13,115 bases of DNA from an uncultured bacterium (GTDB lineage Bacteria > Bacillota > Clostridia > Lachnospirales > Lachnospiraceae): NCBI GenBank assembly GCA_937916345.1, contig CALFUE010000127.1:1-13115 (forward strand), given 5' to 3'. Below are positions 6,587 to 13,115 of the stretch, piece after piece (the first letter of the stretch is position 1; every line of letters begins with the position of its first letter). Position numbers and translations under genes: made by a program. Under the pieces are notes generated by a model. The model did no database searches and was not told where the DNA came from. It worked only from the letters and a program-made list of their open reading frames with translations.

Positions 6587-9500
6587 TCAGAACCTCTTTC
6601 TTCTGAAGATACCATTGAGCATTCCGGTGATACCCTTCTTTTCCCTGACAGACTTTCTTATATCGGCATAGGTCAGATCCTCCTGTGATGTATTTGATAC
6701 AAGGATCTTCACAACCCTGATGAACAGATCCTTAAAGCTGTCCATGCTCTTGTCATCGTAACGGCTTGCGGCATAGTCTACCAGCATAGACAGTCCATCC
6801 TCTCCGTCCAGTATCTCAATATCGAGCATTGTCTGTGTTGCAGCCTGATTCTGTCTGACATCGCATGTCTCCATACCCATATCCGACAGGCTCTCGGTGT
6901 CTCTCAGATCCTGCTGATAGAGAACGTATGCCAGATCGCTTGTCGTTCCGTGATTTTTTACATCCACATAAGGATAAACGCTGTGCTCTATTGCCCTCTG
7001 AACCTGATCGTGCACATCCGCGTATACATCCCTGACGCTGATCCTTTCACTGAACCTGAATGACACCGGCAGTTCTCTGAACATCAACCCGACAGATGAC
7101 ATCATCTCCACATCCTCACGGCCGTTGTAGATCCAGGCCAGCAAGATGTCAGGATATTCGTTATAAATAGATATTGCTATACCTGCGCAGGTGATGAAGA
7201 ACTCGTTTCTTGAGATGCGGAATTCTCTTTCAACTGCAGTGATCTCAGCCTGGGAAACCCCCATCTCGCACACTATCTCACCAAGCTCATTATTCTTTCT
7301 GTCATTCTTGTCGGTCGTGGGGTAATTCTGCCAGTTGACGCCCTCATACTTGTCCATATAGTATTTTTTACTCTGCTCGTAGAAGGATGTGAGCATTACA
7401 TCCTCACGTTTCTTGAGCATAAGATAATAGTAATCCTTGTCAAGATCCATTCCCAGATACGCGTTCATCAGCGACTGGAAGAATACCTTGAAGGAGGTTC
7501 CGTCAAATATTGAGTGATGAACATCAAGGAAAACATATGTATTCTTCTCTGTCTCAAAGACGCGGCATCTGTAAAGCTTATGGGGAACCTTCTGATCCGC
7601 GATCTTGAATGGCTGCACCAGATTGTCCTTTATGGTATGCAAAAATTCCCACTCGGTGACTTTTTCTATGAGGATAGGATTAAATACCTCAGGCGTGTAG
7701 CGCTGAATCATATCACCATCCTCATTGAAGGAATATGTCGTAAAGAATACAGGATGGTTCTTGAGCGCCTTCTCCAAAGCCCCAACCATCTTCTCTGTCT
7801 CTATCACTTCCTTGTCCATGCAAAAGAGAGTAAACAGATTGTACATGGTAGACATGGGCGTTCTGAGCTGATAATCCACCATATATATCTGCTCCGTACC
7901 AAGCGGATGCTCCATCCTTAAAGACAGATCATTCTTCTCATCAGGAGAAACGCCGTCGTCAAGCTCATGTGATAACTCATAGAGCTCCGCGATCTTTTCA
8001 GGGGTACGCCCCCTGAAGATTATACCGGTGTTCAAACCGGGAAGCCCGCACTCGGTAACGAGCTGTATAGAGCCGAGAGAATCTCCTCCCATCTCGTAGA
8101 AATCGTCATGTATTCCAACCTTTGTAAGTCCGAGTACTGCGGCAAAGCCTTTACAGATTGCCTCCTCGGTCTCATTTCTCGGAGCCATATACTCGCTTCT
8201 GAAATTGCTCGCGTCAGGAGCAGGCAAAGCTTTCCTGTCCAGCTTTCCTGTGGCCTTTAAGGGGATCTCATCGATCTTCATGAAATACGCGGGAATCATA
8301 TAGTAAGGCAGACGCCTCGAGAGCTTTTCTCTCACATCAGCCACATCAAAAGTAATGTCATCCTTGTAATACGCGCATAGGTATGAACCGCCTTCCTCCT
8401 CAAATCCCCTGGCAGCGCACCAGCTGAGGTTCAGCACGGTCTTTACAGCAGCCTCGATCTCCGCAGGCTCGATACGGTTTCCGTTTATCTTTATCATATC
8501 ATTGGAGCGCCCGAGGAGCACCAGATCACCCTTTTCATTGACTCTCGCCAGATCGCCGGTGTGATATACGCCATCCACAAAGGCAGCCTCTGTCTCGACC
8601 TCCAGGTTCATATAACCCCTGACATATTCGTTTTTGAATATCAGCTCACCTGTATCGCCCTCTTTTACAACATTTCCGTCCTCGCCAACGATGCTGTATT
8701 CCAGCTCGAACTGGGGTTTTCCAATTGGACAGGTGTCGTAGGCCTTATCTATGGGGAACACTCCCACAGCGAAACCGCTCTCACTCATGGCGTAGAGATT
8801 GTAGATATCCAATCCCTTTATATACAGATTATTTGCCGGCTCGCTGCCCACTACGATTCTCTTTAAGAAGGGACCGGTCTTGCCTGCAAGCATGCGGACG
8901 TAAGAAGGAGTAAGGAAGGTAACCGTGATCCTTTTTTCAAGAAAGAATTTCATCAGAAGAACAGGGTTCTTTAATGTAGCATAGGAAACTACATAAGTCT
9001 TTAAGCCTCCCAGGTAGAGAACATATATGAGCACCATAATGGATGCCACAAAATTTAAGGGAGCAAGAAGAGCGCCTCTCTCTCCCGACTCAAAGAAGTT
9101 TTTTCCATTCAGGTTCAGTGACTGAACACACTGCAGAATATTTCCGTATTCATGGAGCACACCCTTGGGATTCCCGGTGGTACCGGATGTATATATGGCA
9201 TAGCAGGCATCGTGAGGTTCAAAAGTCTCATAGCCTTCCAAAGACTCTGTCATCATAATATCATCCCATACATCGCCATTTATCTCAGCCTTACAGCCGC
9301 AGTCGTCACGGATGAAAGCGATACGCTCAGGAGCATAATTGTCCTCAACCAGGGCAAAAGCAGCACCGGCTCTCCATATACCCACCATGGCAAGCACAGG
9401 CTGTATTCCTCTCGGAAGATTTATCAGCACAAAATCCTCTTTACCTACACCCTTATCTCTTAAATAGGCATAGACTCTGGAAGATCTTTCCCAGATCTCG

Positions 9501-9598
9501 GAATAAGTGAGTCCCTTTGGCGTCACGTCATCAAACAGCATCGCCGTATCAGGATTATCCTTCACATTCTCGTAAAGTTTTTCAATAAAACCTTTCAT
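6587..9598 (-). CDS. NRPS-like protein, adenylation - carrier - condensation (A-T-C)
   Basis: This 1003-residue single-module protein has an adenylation domain (about 5-465), a peptidyl-carrier domain (about 475-545) and a condensation domain (about 560-985). Adenylation motifs are intact: YTSGTTGNPKG (136-146), YAMSESG (269-275), YHTGDL (345-350), GRSNDMIKINGNRIEP (363-378) and PLKATGKLD with Lys452. The carrier motif GGDSLGSIQL holds the phosphopantetheine Ser507. The condensation motif HHSIFDG (694-700) is intact. There is no thioesterase or reductase domain. By eye alignment to GrsA, the pocket position that is normally Asp (235) is Val184, so the acid activated may not be a standard alpha-amino acid. 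AGGAGGT 6 bases upstream sets the start. An in-frame ATG at 9631 would overlap the GGDEF gene and lacks such a site. The gap to the GGDEF gene is 4 bp, implying translational coupling. A phosphopantetheinyl transferase must come from elsewhere. Confidence 0.92.
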   Translation of the reverse strand: MKGFIEKLYENVKDNPDTAMLFDDVTPKGLTYSEIWERSSRVYAYLRDKGVGKEDFVLINLPRGIQPVLAMVGIWRAGAAFALVEDNYAPERIAFIRDDCGCKAEINGDVWDDIMMTESLEGYETFEPHDACYAIYTSGTTGNPKGVLHEYGNILQCVQSLNLNGKNFFESGERGALLAPLNFVASIMVLIYVLYLGGLKTYVVSYATLKNPVLLMKFFLEKRITVTFLTPSYVRMLAGKTGPFLKRIVVGSEPANNLYIKGLDIYNLYAMSESGFAVGVFPIDKAYDTCPIGKPQFELEYSIVGEDGNVVKEGDTGELIFKNEYVRGYMNLEVETEAAFVDGVYHTGDLARVNEKGDLVLLGRSNDMIKINGNRIEPAEIEAAVKTVLNLSWCAARGFEEEGGSYLCAYYKDDITFDVADVREKLSRRLPYYMIPAYFMKIDEIPLKATGKLDRKALPAPDASNFRSEYMAPRNETEEAICKGFAAVLGLTKVGIHDDFYEMGGDSLGSIQLVTECGLPGLNTGIIFRGRTPEKIAELYELSHELDDGVSPDEKNDLSLRMEHPLGTEQIYMVDYQLRTPMSTMYNLFTLFCMDKEVIETEKMVGALEKALKNHPVFFTTYSFNEDGDMIQRYTPEVFNPILIEKVTEWEFLHTIKDNLVQPFKIADQKVPHKLYRCRVFETEKNTYVFLDVHHSIFDGTSFKVFFQSLMNAYLGMDLDKDYYYLMLKKREDVMLTSFYEQSKKYYMDKYEGVNWQNYPTTDKNDRKNNELGEIVCEMGVSQAEITAVEREFRISRNEFFITCAGIAISIYNEYPDILLAWIYNGREDVEMMSSVGLMFRELPVSFRFSERISVRDVYADVHDQVQRAIEHSVYPYVDVKNHGTTSDLAYVLYQQDLRDTESLSDMGMETCDVRQNQAATQTMLDIEILDGEDGLSMLVDYAASRYDDKSMDSFKDLFIRVVKILVSNTSQEDLTYADIRKSVREKKGITGMLNGIFRRKRF

Positions 9599-9602
9599 CA
9601 CA

Positions 9603-10934
9603 TTACCTCCTGTCCATTGCGTCCATCGCATTGTTTATCTCAGTCACATAGGTAGATGTTATCTGATTTCTCCCATGAGTCTTAGAATAATACAAACGTT
9701 CATCGGCTTCTCTTATCAACGAGTCATAGTCACCGGTACCATCTGCCTCTGTAATACCAAAACTCATAGTTACCTTGATTATATTCACTCCGCTCTTTAC
9801 ATTCAGAGCGCGAATGTTCTCCAATATTGCGAGAAGCTGTGCGGAAGCCATTTTGACATCGGTCCGGAGGAATACGATAAGAAATTCCTCACCGCCCCAT
9901 CTGGCAACGAATCCCTTTTGAACCATTCCTTCCTTCAGAGTTTTTGCAACGGCCTTCAGCACCTCATCTCCGGCGTCATGTCCATAGGTGTCATTGACCT
10001 TTTTGAAGAAATCAATATCACCTATACACATACAGAAATCATACTCTCCGTCCGTGCTCATCTTATGGAGTCTCATGGTGGCGTAACGCCTGTTGTAGAG
10101 CTCTGTCAGAGCGTCATACTCAACCAAAAGCGACAGCTCATGCCTCATAACGCTGCCGGATTTTGCCAGTTCCGACAGCTCATCATGGCCTTTCACATAC
10201 TTTTCCGGGATATCCTCGTCAAAATGCCCTCCCGCTATCTTTGTCAGAAATTTCTGAATGCCTTTTATCCTATCAACTATCCTGGCGGAATATTTCAGGT
10301 TTATTACAGCAATCAGCGCAAAGGCAAAAAGAAAAGTCAGCAACACCGGATACAGGGCTGACCATATTCGGTGATTGATATCACTCGAAAGTCTGTATAC
10401 TCCTATCATTCCGAATATCTCTCTGTCGGAATTAATGATGGGAGTAAAAAACGCAAAGTAAGACTCGCCATTTAATTCTACATCAGAATAAAATCTGGAT
10501 TCTCCAGACTCATATACATCACGCTCAACCACGGCTGAAGTGTTGGTAAGATCAAGTCTTGTGCCATTGCTGTCGTAAAGGGTGGTCAGGATGGCAGTCT
10601 TTCCCCGGAAAATCGTGATCTCATCACCGTAGGAACGCTTTATGTCGTCCAACATACCCTCAGTACCGGTAATATCATATGACCCCTTCATCACCTTGTA
10701 ATAAGAATCAGCATGGGTCTCAACAGAATAATCGCCGGGATAAATATTATCATACATTCCCATCACCAGCGCTGCCTGGGATGACATATCCTCCCTCACC
10801 TGATCCGTGATCGTGCCCGTTAAAACACAGGATGTTACCAATGTTACTATTACCGCAAGAACTATCAATGGCACCAGGGTTACGAGCAGTAGTTTTGCCG
10901 TCATATTCAGCTTCTTATTTTTCGCAGTCGACAT
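9603..10934 (-). CDS. Membrane diguanylate cyclase, extracellular sensor + HAMP + GGDEF
   Basis: This 443-residue predicted membrane sensor should make cyclic di-GMP from two GTP. A first membrane segment (about 14-38) is followed by roughly 150 extracellular residues with a Cache-like feel (ending FGMIGVYRLS). A second membrane segment (about 191-213), a HAMP-like linker (about 214-265) and a C-terminal GGDEF domain follow. The domain has DALTELYNRR (274-283), a metal-site segment GDIDFFKKVND (305-315, Asp306) and an active-site GGEEF (347-351), so it should be catalytic. The RxxD inhibitory site expected five residues before GGEEF is absent (VQKG instead), so product inhibition through that site is unlikely. 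No ribosome site is evident before the ATG; the in-frame ATG at 10904 is an alternative start. It lies 39 bp after recA and 4 bp before the NRPS-like gene, and carries that gene's ribosome site in its last codons. Confidence 0.92.
   Translation of the reverse strand: MSTAKNKKLNMTAKLLLVTLVPLIVLAVIVTLVTSCVLTGTITDQVREDMSSQAALVMGMYDNIYPGDYSVETHADSYYKVMKGSYDITGTEGMLDDIKRSYGDEITIFRGKTAILTTLYDSNGTRLDLTNTSAVVERDVYESGESRFYSDVELNGESYFAFFTPIINSDREIFGMIGVYRLSSDINHRIWSALYPVLLTFLFAFALIAVINLKYSARIVDRIKGIQKFLTKIAGGHFDEDIPEKYVKGHDELSELAKSGSVMRHELSLLVEYDALTELYNRRYATMRLHKMSTDGEYDFCMCIGDIDFFKKVNDTYGHDAGDEVLKAVAKTLKEGMVQKGFVARWGGEEFLIVFLRTDVKMASAQLLAILENIRALNVKSGVNIIKVTMSFGITEADGTGDYDSLIREADERLYYSKTHGRNQITSTYVTEINNAMDAMDRR
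9605..9611 (-). promoter_or_regulatory. Ribosome binding site that sets the NRPS-like start
   Basis: AGGAGGT lies within the last codons of the GGDEF gene, 6 bases before the ATG at 9598. It argues for translational coupling of the two genes and against the in-frame ATG at 9631. Confidence 0.85.
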
Positions 10935-10941
10935 GATACGT

Positions 10942-10970
10942 ATTTTATATTATTTCAGGCGTTTTTGCAA
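10942..10970 (-). promoter_or_regulatory. Possible promoter directly before the GGDEF gene
   Basis: TTGCAA (10965-10970) and TAAAAT (10942-10947) are spaced 17 bp in the 39-bp gap after recA. The -10 ends 7 bases before the ATG at 10934. Transcripts from it would be leaderless for that ATG, or have a leader of about 30 bases for the ATG at 10904. It is a fair consensus match in an AT-rich gap, so chance is possible. Confidence 0.4.
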
Positions 10971-10973
10971 CAC

Positions 10974-12101
10974 TCAATAACTCGCAATGGAATCAGATTC
11001 AGAGCCTGATTTATCTTTCTTTGAGCGTTTTGATTCGCTCTTTTCATCTACTGTATTATCAACTGATGATGCTCCACCCGCAGGTACCTGCGTATCGCCT
11101 CCTATGGGCGCAAAGCCAAAATGTTCTCTCACCCTGTTCTCGATCTCGGTAAGCAGCCCCGGCGTAGTCTCTATATACATCTTTGCGTTCTCACGACCCT
11201 GGCCGATCTTTTCATTATTGTAGGCATACCAGGCACCGGATTTGTTTACTATATCCAGATTCGCCGCCAAATCCAGCACATCTCCGGCCCTGGATATTCC
11301 CTTGCCGAACATGATATCGAACTCTGCCTCCTTAAATGGCGGTGCCACCTTGTTCTTTACCACCTTTACTCTGGTGTGGTTTCCTATCACCTCGCCGGAC
11401 TGCTTTAGCGACTCCACTCTCCTGACATCAAGCCTCACCGAAGAATAAAATTTCAGAGCGCGGCCTCCGGTTGTGGTCTCCGGATTGCCAAACATGATCC
11501 CGACCTTTTCCCTGAGCTGATTGATGAAGATGACCACGCAGTTTGATCTGTTTATGGCGGCTGTCAGCTTTCTCAGAGCCTGTGACATAAGTCTGGCCTG
11601 CAGACCTACATGGGAATCCCCCATGTCGCCCTCTATCTCGGCTCTTGGTACGAGAGCCGCCACCGAATCGACTATCACTATATCCACGGCTCCGGAGCGC
11701 ACCATGGTCTCAGTGATTTCCAGCGCCTGCTCTCCGTTATCAGGCTGTGAAATATAGAGATTGTCTATGTCTACGCCAATATTTTTTGCGTATACGGGAT
11801 CGAGAGCGTGCTCTGCGTCTATGAATCCCGCTATACCGCCTGCCTTCTGTACCTCGGCAACGCAGTGGAGCGCCACAGTAGTCTTTCCGGATGACTCAGG
11901 TCCGTATATTTCCACTATCCTGCCCTTTGGAAGGCCTCCAAGACCCAGTGCTATATCAAGACTCAATGAGCCCGTGGGAATCACCTCAACATTCATCGCA
12001 GCATTCGGGTCTCCCAGCTTCATCACAGAACCCTTGCCGTATTGTTTCTCGATCTGTGCTATCGCAACTTCCAATGCTTTTATCCTGTTTTCGTCTGCCA
12101 T
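10974..12101 (-). CDS. recA: Recombinase A
   Basis: This full-length 375-residue RecA forms ATP-dependent filaments on single-stranded DNA for strand exchange and triggers LexA self-cleavage. Walker A GPESSGKT is at 67-74 and Walker B IVIVDS at 141-146. The DNA-binding loop L2 segment FGNPETTTGG is at 204-213 and the RecA signature ALKFYSSVRLDVRR at 215-228. The tail after about 340 is low-complexity, with serine, lysine and acidic residues, and is longer than in many RecA proteins. AGGAGG (12110-12115) lies 8 bases before the ATG. Two LexA boxes and a good promoter lie upstream, so SOS control is expected. Downstream there is no recX and no terminator; the GGDEF gene starts 39 bp later. Confidence 0.99.
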   Translation of the reverse strand: MADENRIKALEVAIAQIEKQYGKGSVMKLGDPNAAMNVEVIPTGSLSLDIALGLGGLPKGRIVEIYGPESSGKTTVALHCVAEVQKAGGIAGFIDAEHALDPVYAKNIGVDIDNLYISQPDNGEQALEITETMVRSGAVDIVIVDSVAALVPRAEIEGDMGDSHVGLQARLMSQALRKLTAAINRSNCVVIFINQLREKVGIMFGNPETTTGGRALKFYSSVRLDVRRVESLKQSGEVIGNHTRVKVVKNKVAPPFKEAEFDIMFGKGISRAGDVLDLAANLDIVNKSGAWYAYNNEKIGQGRENAKMYIETTPGLLTEIENRVREHFGFAPIGGDTQVPAGGASSVDNTVDEKSESKRSKKDKSGSESDSIASY

Positions 12102-12158
12102 TTATTTATCCTCCTCTAATAACGCCGGTTTATTATCCGGCTCCTTACCATTGCTCTT

Positions 12159-12172
12159 CGAACATAAGTTCG
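12159..12172 (-). promoter_or_regulatory. LexA (SOS) box 1, proximal to recA
   Basis: The palindrome CGAACTTATGTTCG (minus strand) matches the Firmicute LexA/DinR box core GAAC-N4-GTTC. It is in the recA leader downstream of the promoter, so bound LexA would block elongation or initiation. Confidence 0.85.
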
Positions 12173-12184
12173 TTTAATTTGTCA

Positions 12185-12198
12185 CAAACATCTGTTCG
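12185..12198 (-). promoter_or_regulatory. LexA (SOS) box 2, at the recA transcription start
   Basis: CGAACAGATGTTTG on the minus strand fits the Firmicute consensus CGAACRNRYGTTYC at 13 of 14 positions. It begins 11 bases after the -10, at the expected start of transcription. Centre-to-centre distance to box 1 is 26 bp, which suggests paired LexA dimers. Confidence 0.85.
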
Positions 12199-12209
12199 AT
12201 ATATTGAAT

Positions 12210-12238
12210 ACAATAATACTCTTGCTGTCTTGTGTCAA
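12210..12238 (-). promoter_or_regulatory. recA promoter
   Basis: A perfect -35 TTGACA (12233-12238) is spaced 17 bp from a moderate -10 TATTGT (12210-12215) on the minus strand. The predicted start is near 12203, just before SOS box 2, leaving a leader of about 100 bases. Confidence 0.75.
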
Positions 12239-12269
12239 TAATTATTTTTTTTTAATATTGGAATCTCTT

Positions 12270-12379
12270 GTAACTATTCACAGCCAATTAAAGTGAACGA
12301 CAAAAAAATTCTGTCGTTCATTATAAGCCTCCGACAGGATGCATTACAACAAGCTGCATTCATGACTGTGAACAGTAAC
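12270..12379. repeat. Nested inverted repeats upstream of the recA promoter
   Basis: The outer arms GTAACTATTCACAG (12270-12283) and CTGTGAACAGTAAC (12366-12379) match at 12 of 14 positions when one is reverse-complemented. Inside is a perfect 9-base repeat TGAACGACA (12294-12302) / TGTCGTTCA (12312-12320) with a 9-base spacer. A third CGACAG (12332-12337) can pair with CTGTCG (12311-12316), so two inner hairpins are mutually exclusive. On the minus strand a perfect -10-like TATAAT (12320-12325) sits between two of the half-sites, though no good -35 is seen. No flanking target duplication was recognised. Confidence 0.65.
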
Positions 12380-12397
12380 ATCATTTGATCAAGAACG

Positions 12398-12428
12398 AAA
12401 AAAAATATACCACCCGGGCGGGTGGTAT
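12398..12428 (-). terminator. Rho-independent terminator of prfC
   Basis: A perfect 9-bp GC-rich stem (12420-12428 with 12407-12415, loop 12416-12419) is followed on the minus strand, after one A and one T, by a tract of eight T (12398-12405). It begins 25 bases after the prfC stop and isolates recA from prfC transcription. Confidence 0.95.
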
Positions 12429-12453
12429 GTCAACAGTTATAAAAAAATTATTC

Positions 12454-13115
12454 CTAGTCTCTGGAGAATTCGGCGAGTTCCAGTCCCTTGCAGCGATCCA
12501 GCGTCATACCGACACTCCATGGATTGATAAAAAGCAGCAGCGGATTTCCTTTCATGTCTATCACCTTCTTCATATCGGAGGTGCCCGAGAGCTTGTCCAT
12601 GTCCACACTCTCCTTGTTTACAACCCATCTGATATGCTCATAAGGCAGATTCTCAAGGGCTATTTCCACATTATATTCGTTGTTTAGACGGTATTTTAAA
12701 ACATCAAACTGTAAGGCACCAACTACTCCTACAATGATTTCCTCCATACCTGTCTTATATTCCTGGAATATCTGTATGGCACCCTCCTGGGCTATCTGCG
12801 TGATACCCTTGACGAACTGCTTTCTCTTCATGGTATCAACCTGCGATACCCTCGAGAAATGCTCGGGAGCAAATGTCGGGATGCCCTCAAATGAAAAGGT
12901 CTCTTTGGCAGATGTCAGCGTATCTCCGATGGCAAAGATACCGGGATCAAATATGCCTATGATATCTCCCGCATAAGCCTTTTCCACCATGTGTCTCTCC
13001 CCTGCCATCATCTGTTGGGGCTGAGACAGCCGGACATCCTTTCCGGTACGGACATGATGAACGCTCATCCCCGCATCAAAGGTTCCGGAGCATACACGCA
13101 TAAACGCGATACGGT
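12454..13115 (-). CDS. prfC: Peptide chain release factor 3, C-terminal part (cut by window end)
   Basis: About 219 residues remain of RF3, the translational GTPase that recycles RF1 and RF2 from the ribosome after termination. The frame is open to the window end (RIAFMRVCSG and onward), so the N-terminal GTPase domain lies outside. Recognisable RF3 segments include VRTGKDVRLSQPQQMMAGER, AYAGDIIGI, GIPTFAPEHFSRV, KGITQIAQEGAIQIF, VGVVGALQFDVLKYRL and NEYNVEIALE, in the same order as E. coli RF3. These form domains II and III. The methionine at 13101 is internal, not a start. A strong terminator follows the stop. Confidence 0.96.
   Translation of the reverse strand, partial: RIAFMRVCSGTFDAGMSVHHVRTGKDVRLSQPQQMMAGERHMVEKAYAGDIIGIFDPGIFAIGDTLTSAKETFSFEGIPTFAPEHFSRVSQVDTMKRKQFVKGITQIAQEGAIQIFQEYKTGMEEIIVGVVGALQFDVLKYRLNNEYNVEIALENLPYEHIRWVVNKESVDMDKLSGTSDMKKVIDMKGNPLLLFINPWSVGMTLDRCKGLELAEFSRD

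Larger units (their letters stand above)
12102..12453. other. Gene-free region between prfC and recA
   Basis: About 350 bp without a credible gene on either strand. From high to low coordinates it holds the prfC terminator, a cluster of inverted repeats (12270-12379) with a TATAAT sequence in its middle, a T/A-rich tract near 12241-12256, the recA promoter and two LexA boxes. The stretch 12116-12158 shows nothing beyond leader sequence. Confidence 0.8.

Noticed and set aside
6565..6615. Longer start for the esterase at 6615
   Set aside because: It overlaps the NRPS-like gene by 29 bases with a weak ribosome site. The ATG at 6564 has AGAGGA, and the homologous part of the protein starts just after it.
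9599..9631. Longer start for the NRPS-like gene at 9631
   Set aside because: It would overlap the GGDEF gene and lacks a ribosome site, while the ATG at 9598 has AGGAGGT at ideal spacing and begins the adenylation domain naturally.
9675..10361. A 228-codon open frame on the plus strand
   Set aside because: It lies wholly antisense to the GGDEF gene, whose motifs are unmistakable. Its translation has no recognisable domain, and there is no good ribosome site.
11761..12177. A 138-codon plus-strand open frame, and other plus-strand frames opposite recA, xylB and groEL
   Set aside because: They mirror the codon pattern of strongly conserved minus-strand genes. None shows family motifs or initiation signals.
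12294..12320. Reading the TGAACGACA hairpin as a terminator or as a third SOS box
   Set aside because: The T-run is in the loop rather than after the stem. The GAAC and GTTC half-sites are much too far apart for a LexA box.
1..13115. CRISPR arrays, tRNA or rRNA genes, transposase genes, phage genes
   Set aside because: None was seen. There are no regularly spaced direct repeats, no cloverleaf-like sequence in the gaps, and every gap is accounted for by regulatory sequence.

Overview
The window looks like one end of a contig from a low-to-mid GC Firmicute, most likely a Lachnospiraceae-type Clostridium relative. Supporting signs are a CIRCE (HrcA) operator before groES-groEL, two Firmicute-type LexA boxes (CGAAC-N4-GTT type) before recA, strong AGGAGG ribosome sites, and the look of the encoded proteins. 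The family-level placement is inference. Every convincing gene is on the minus strand, so transcription runs from high to low coordinates.

In order of transcription: (1) the 3' part of prfC (release factor 3), cut by the window edge and closed by a textbook terminator at 12398-12428. (2) A gene-free stretch of about 350 bp with nested inverted repeats, the recA promoter and two SOS boxes. (3) recA, followed with no visible terminator by three genes that are not usual recA partners: a membrane diguanylate cyclase (GGDEF), an NRPS-like protein with the order adenylation-carrier-condensation, and a type-B carboxylesterase with a C-terminal membrane segment. The gaps are 39, 4 and 22 bp, so these could be one SOS-linked transcription unit. 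(4) A 23-bp-armed inverted repeat that runs into the groESL promoter, then CIRCE, groES, groEL and a terminator. (5) A sugar-catabolism pair: xylulokinase, then an L-fucose/L-arabinose isomerase-type protein that lacks its expected C-terminal region.

Bases 1-20 are not genomic. They match the 3' end of the Illumina TruSeq adapter, so the contig carries untrimmed adapter at this end. The early stop of the isomerase lies only 32 bases from it and should be distrusted.

The part most likely to be undescribed is the GGDEF / A-T-C NRPS-like / tail-anchored esterase cassette downstream of recA. The carrier serine, the A10 lysine, the condensation HHxxxDG motif and the esterase triad are all intact. 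The adenylation pocket lacks the aspartate that normally binds an alpha-amino group. The esterase could release or process the carrier-bound product at the membrane. Both the product and any DNA-damage link are inference.
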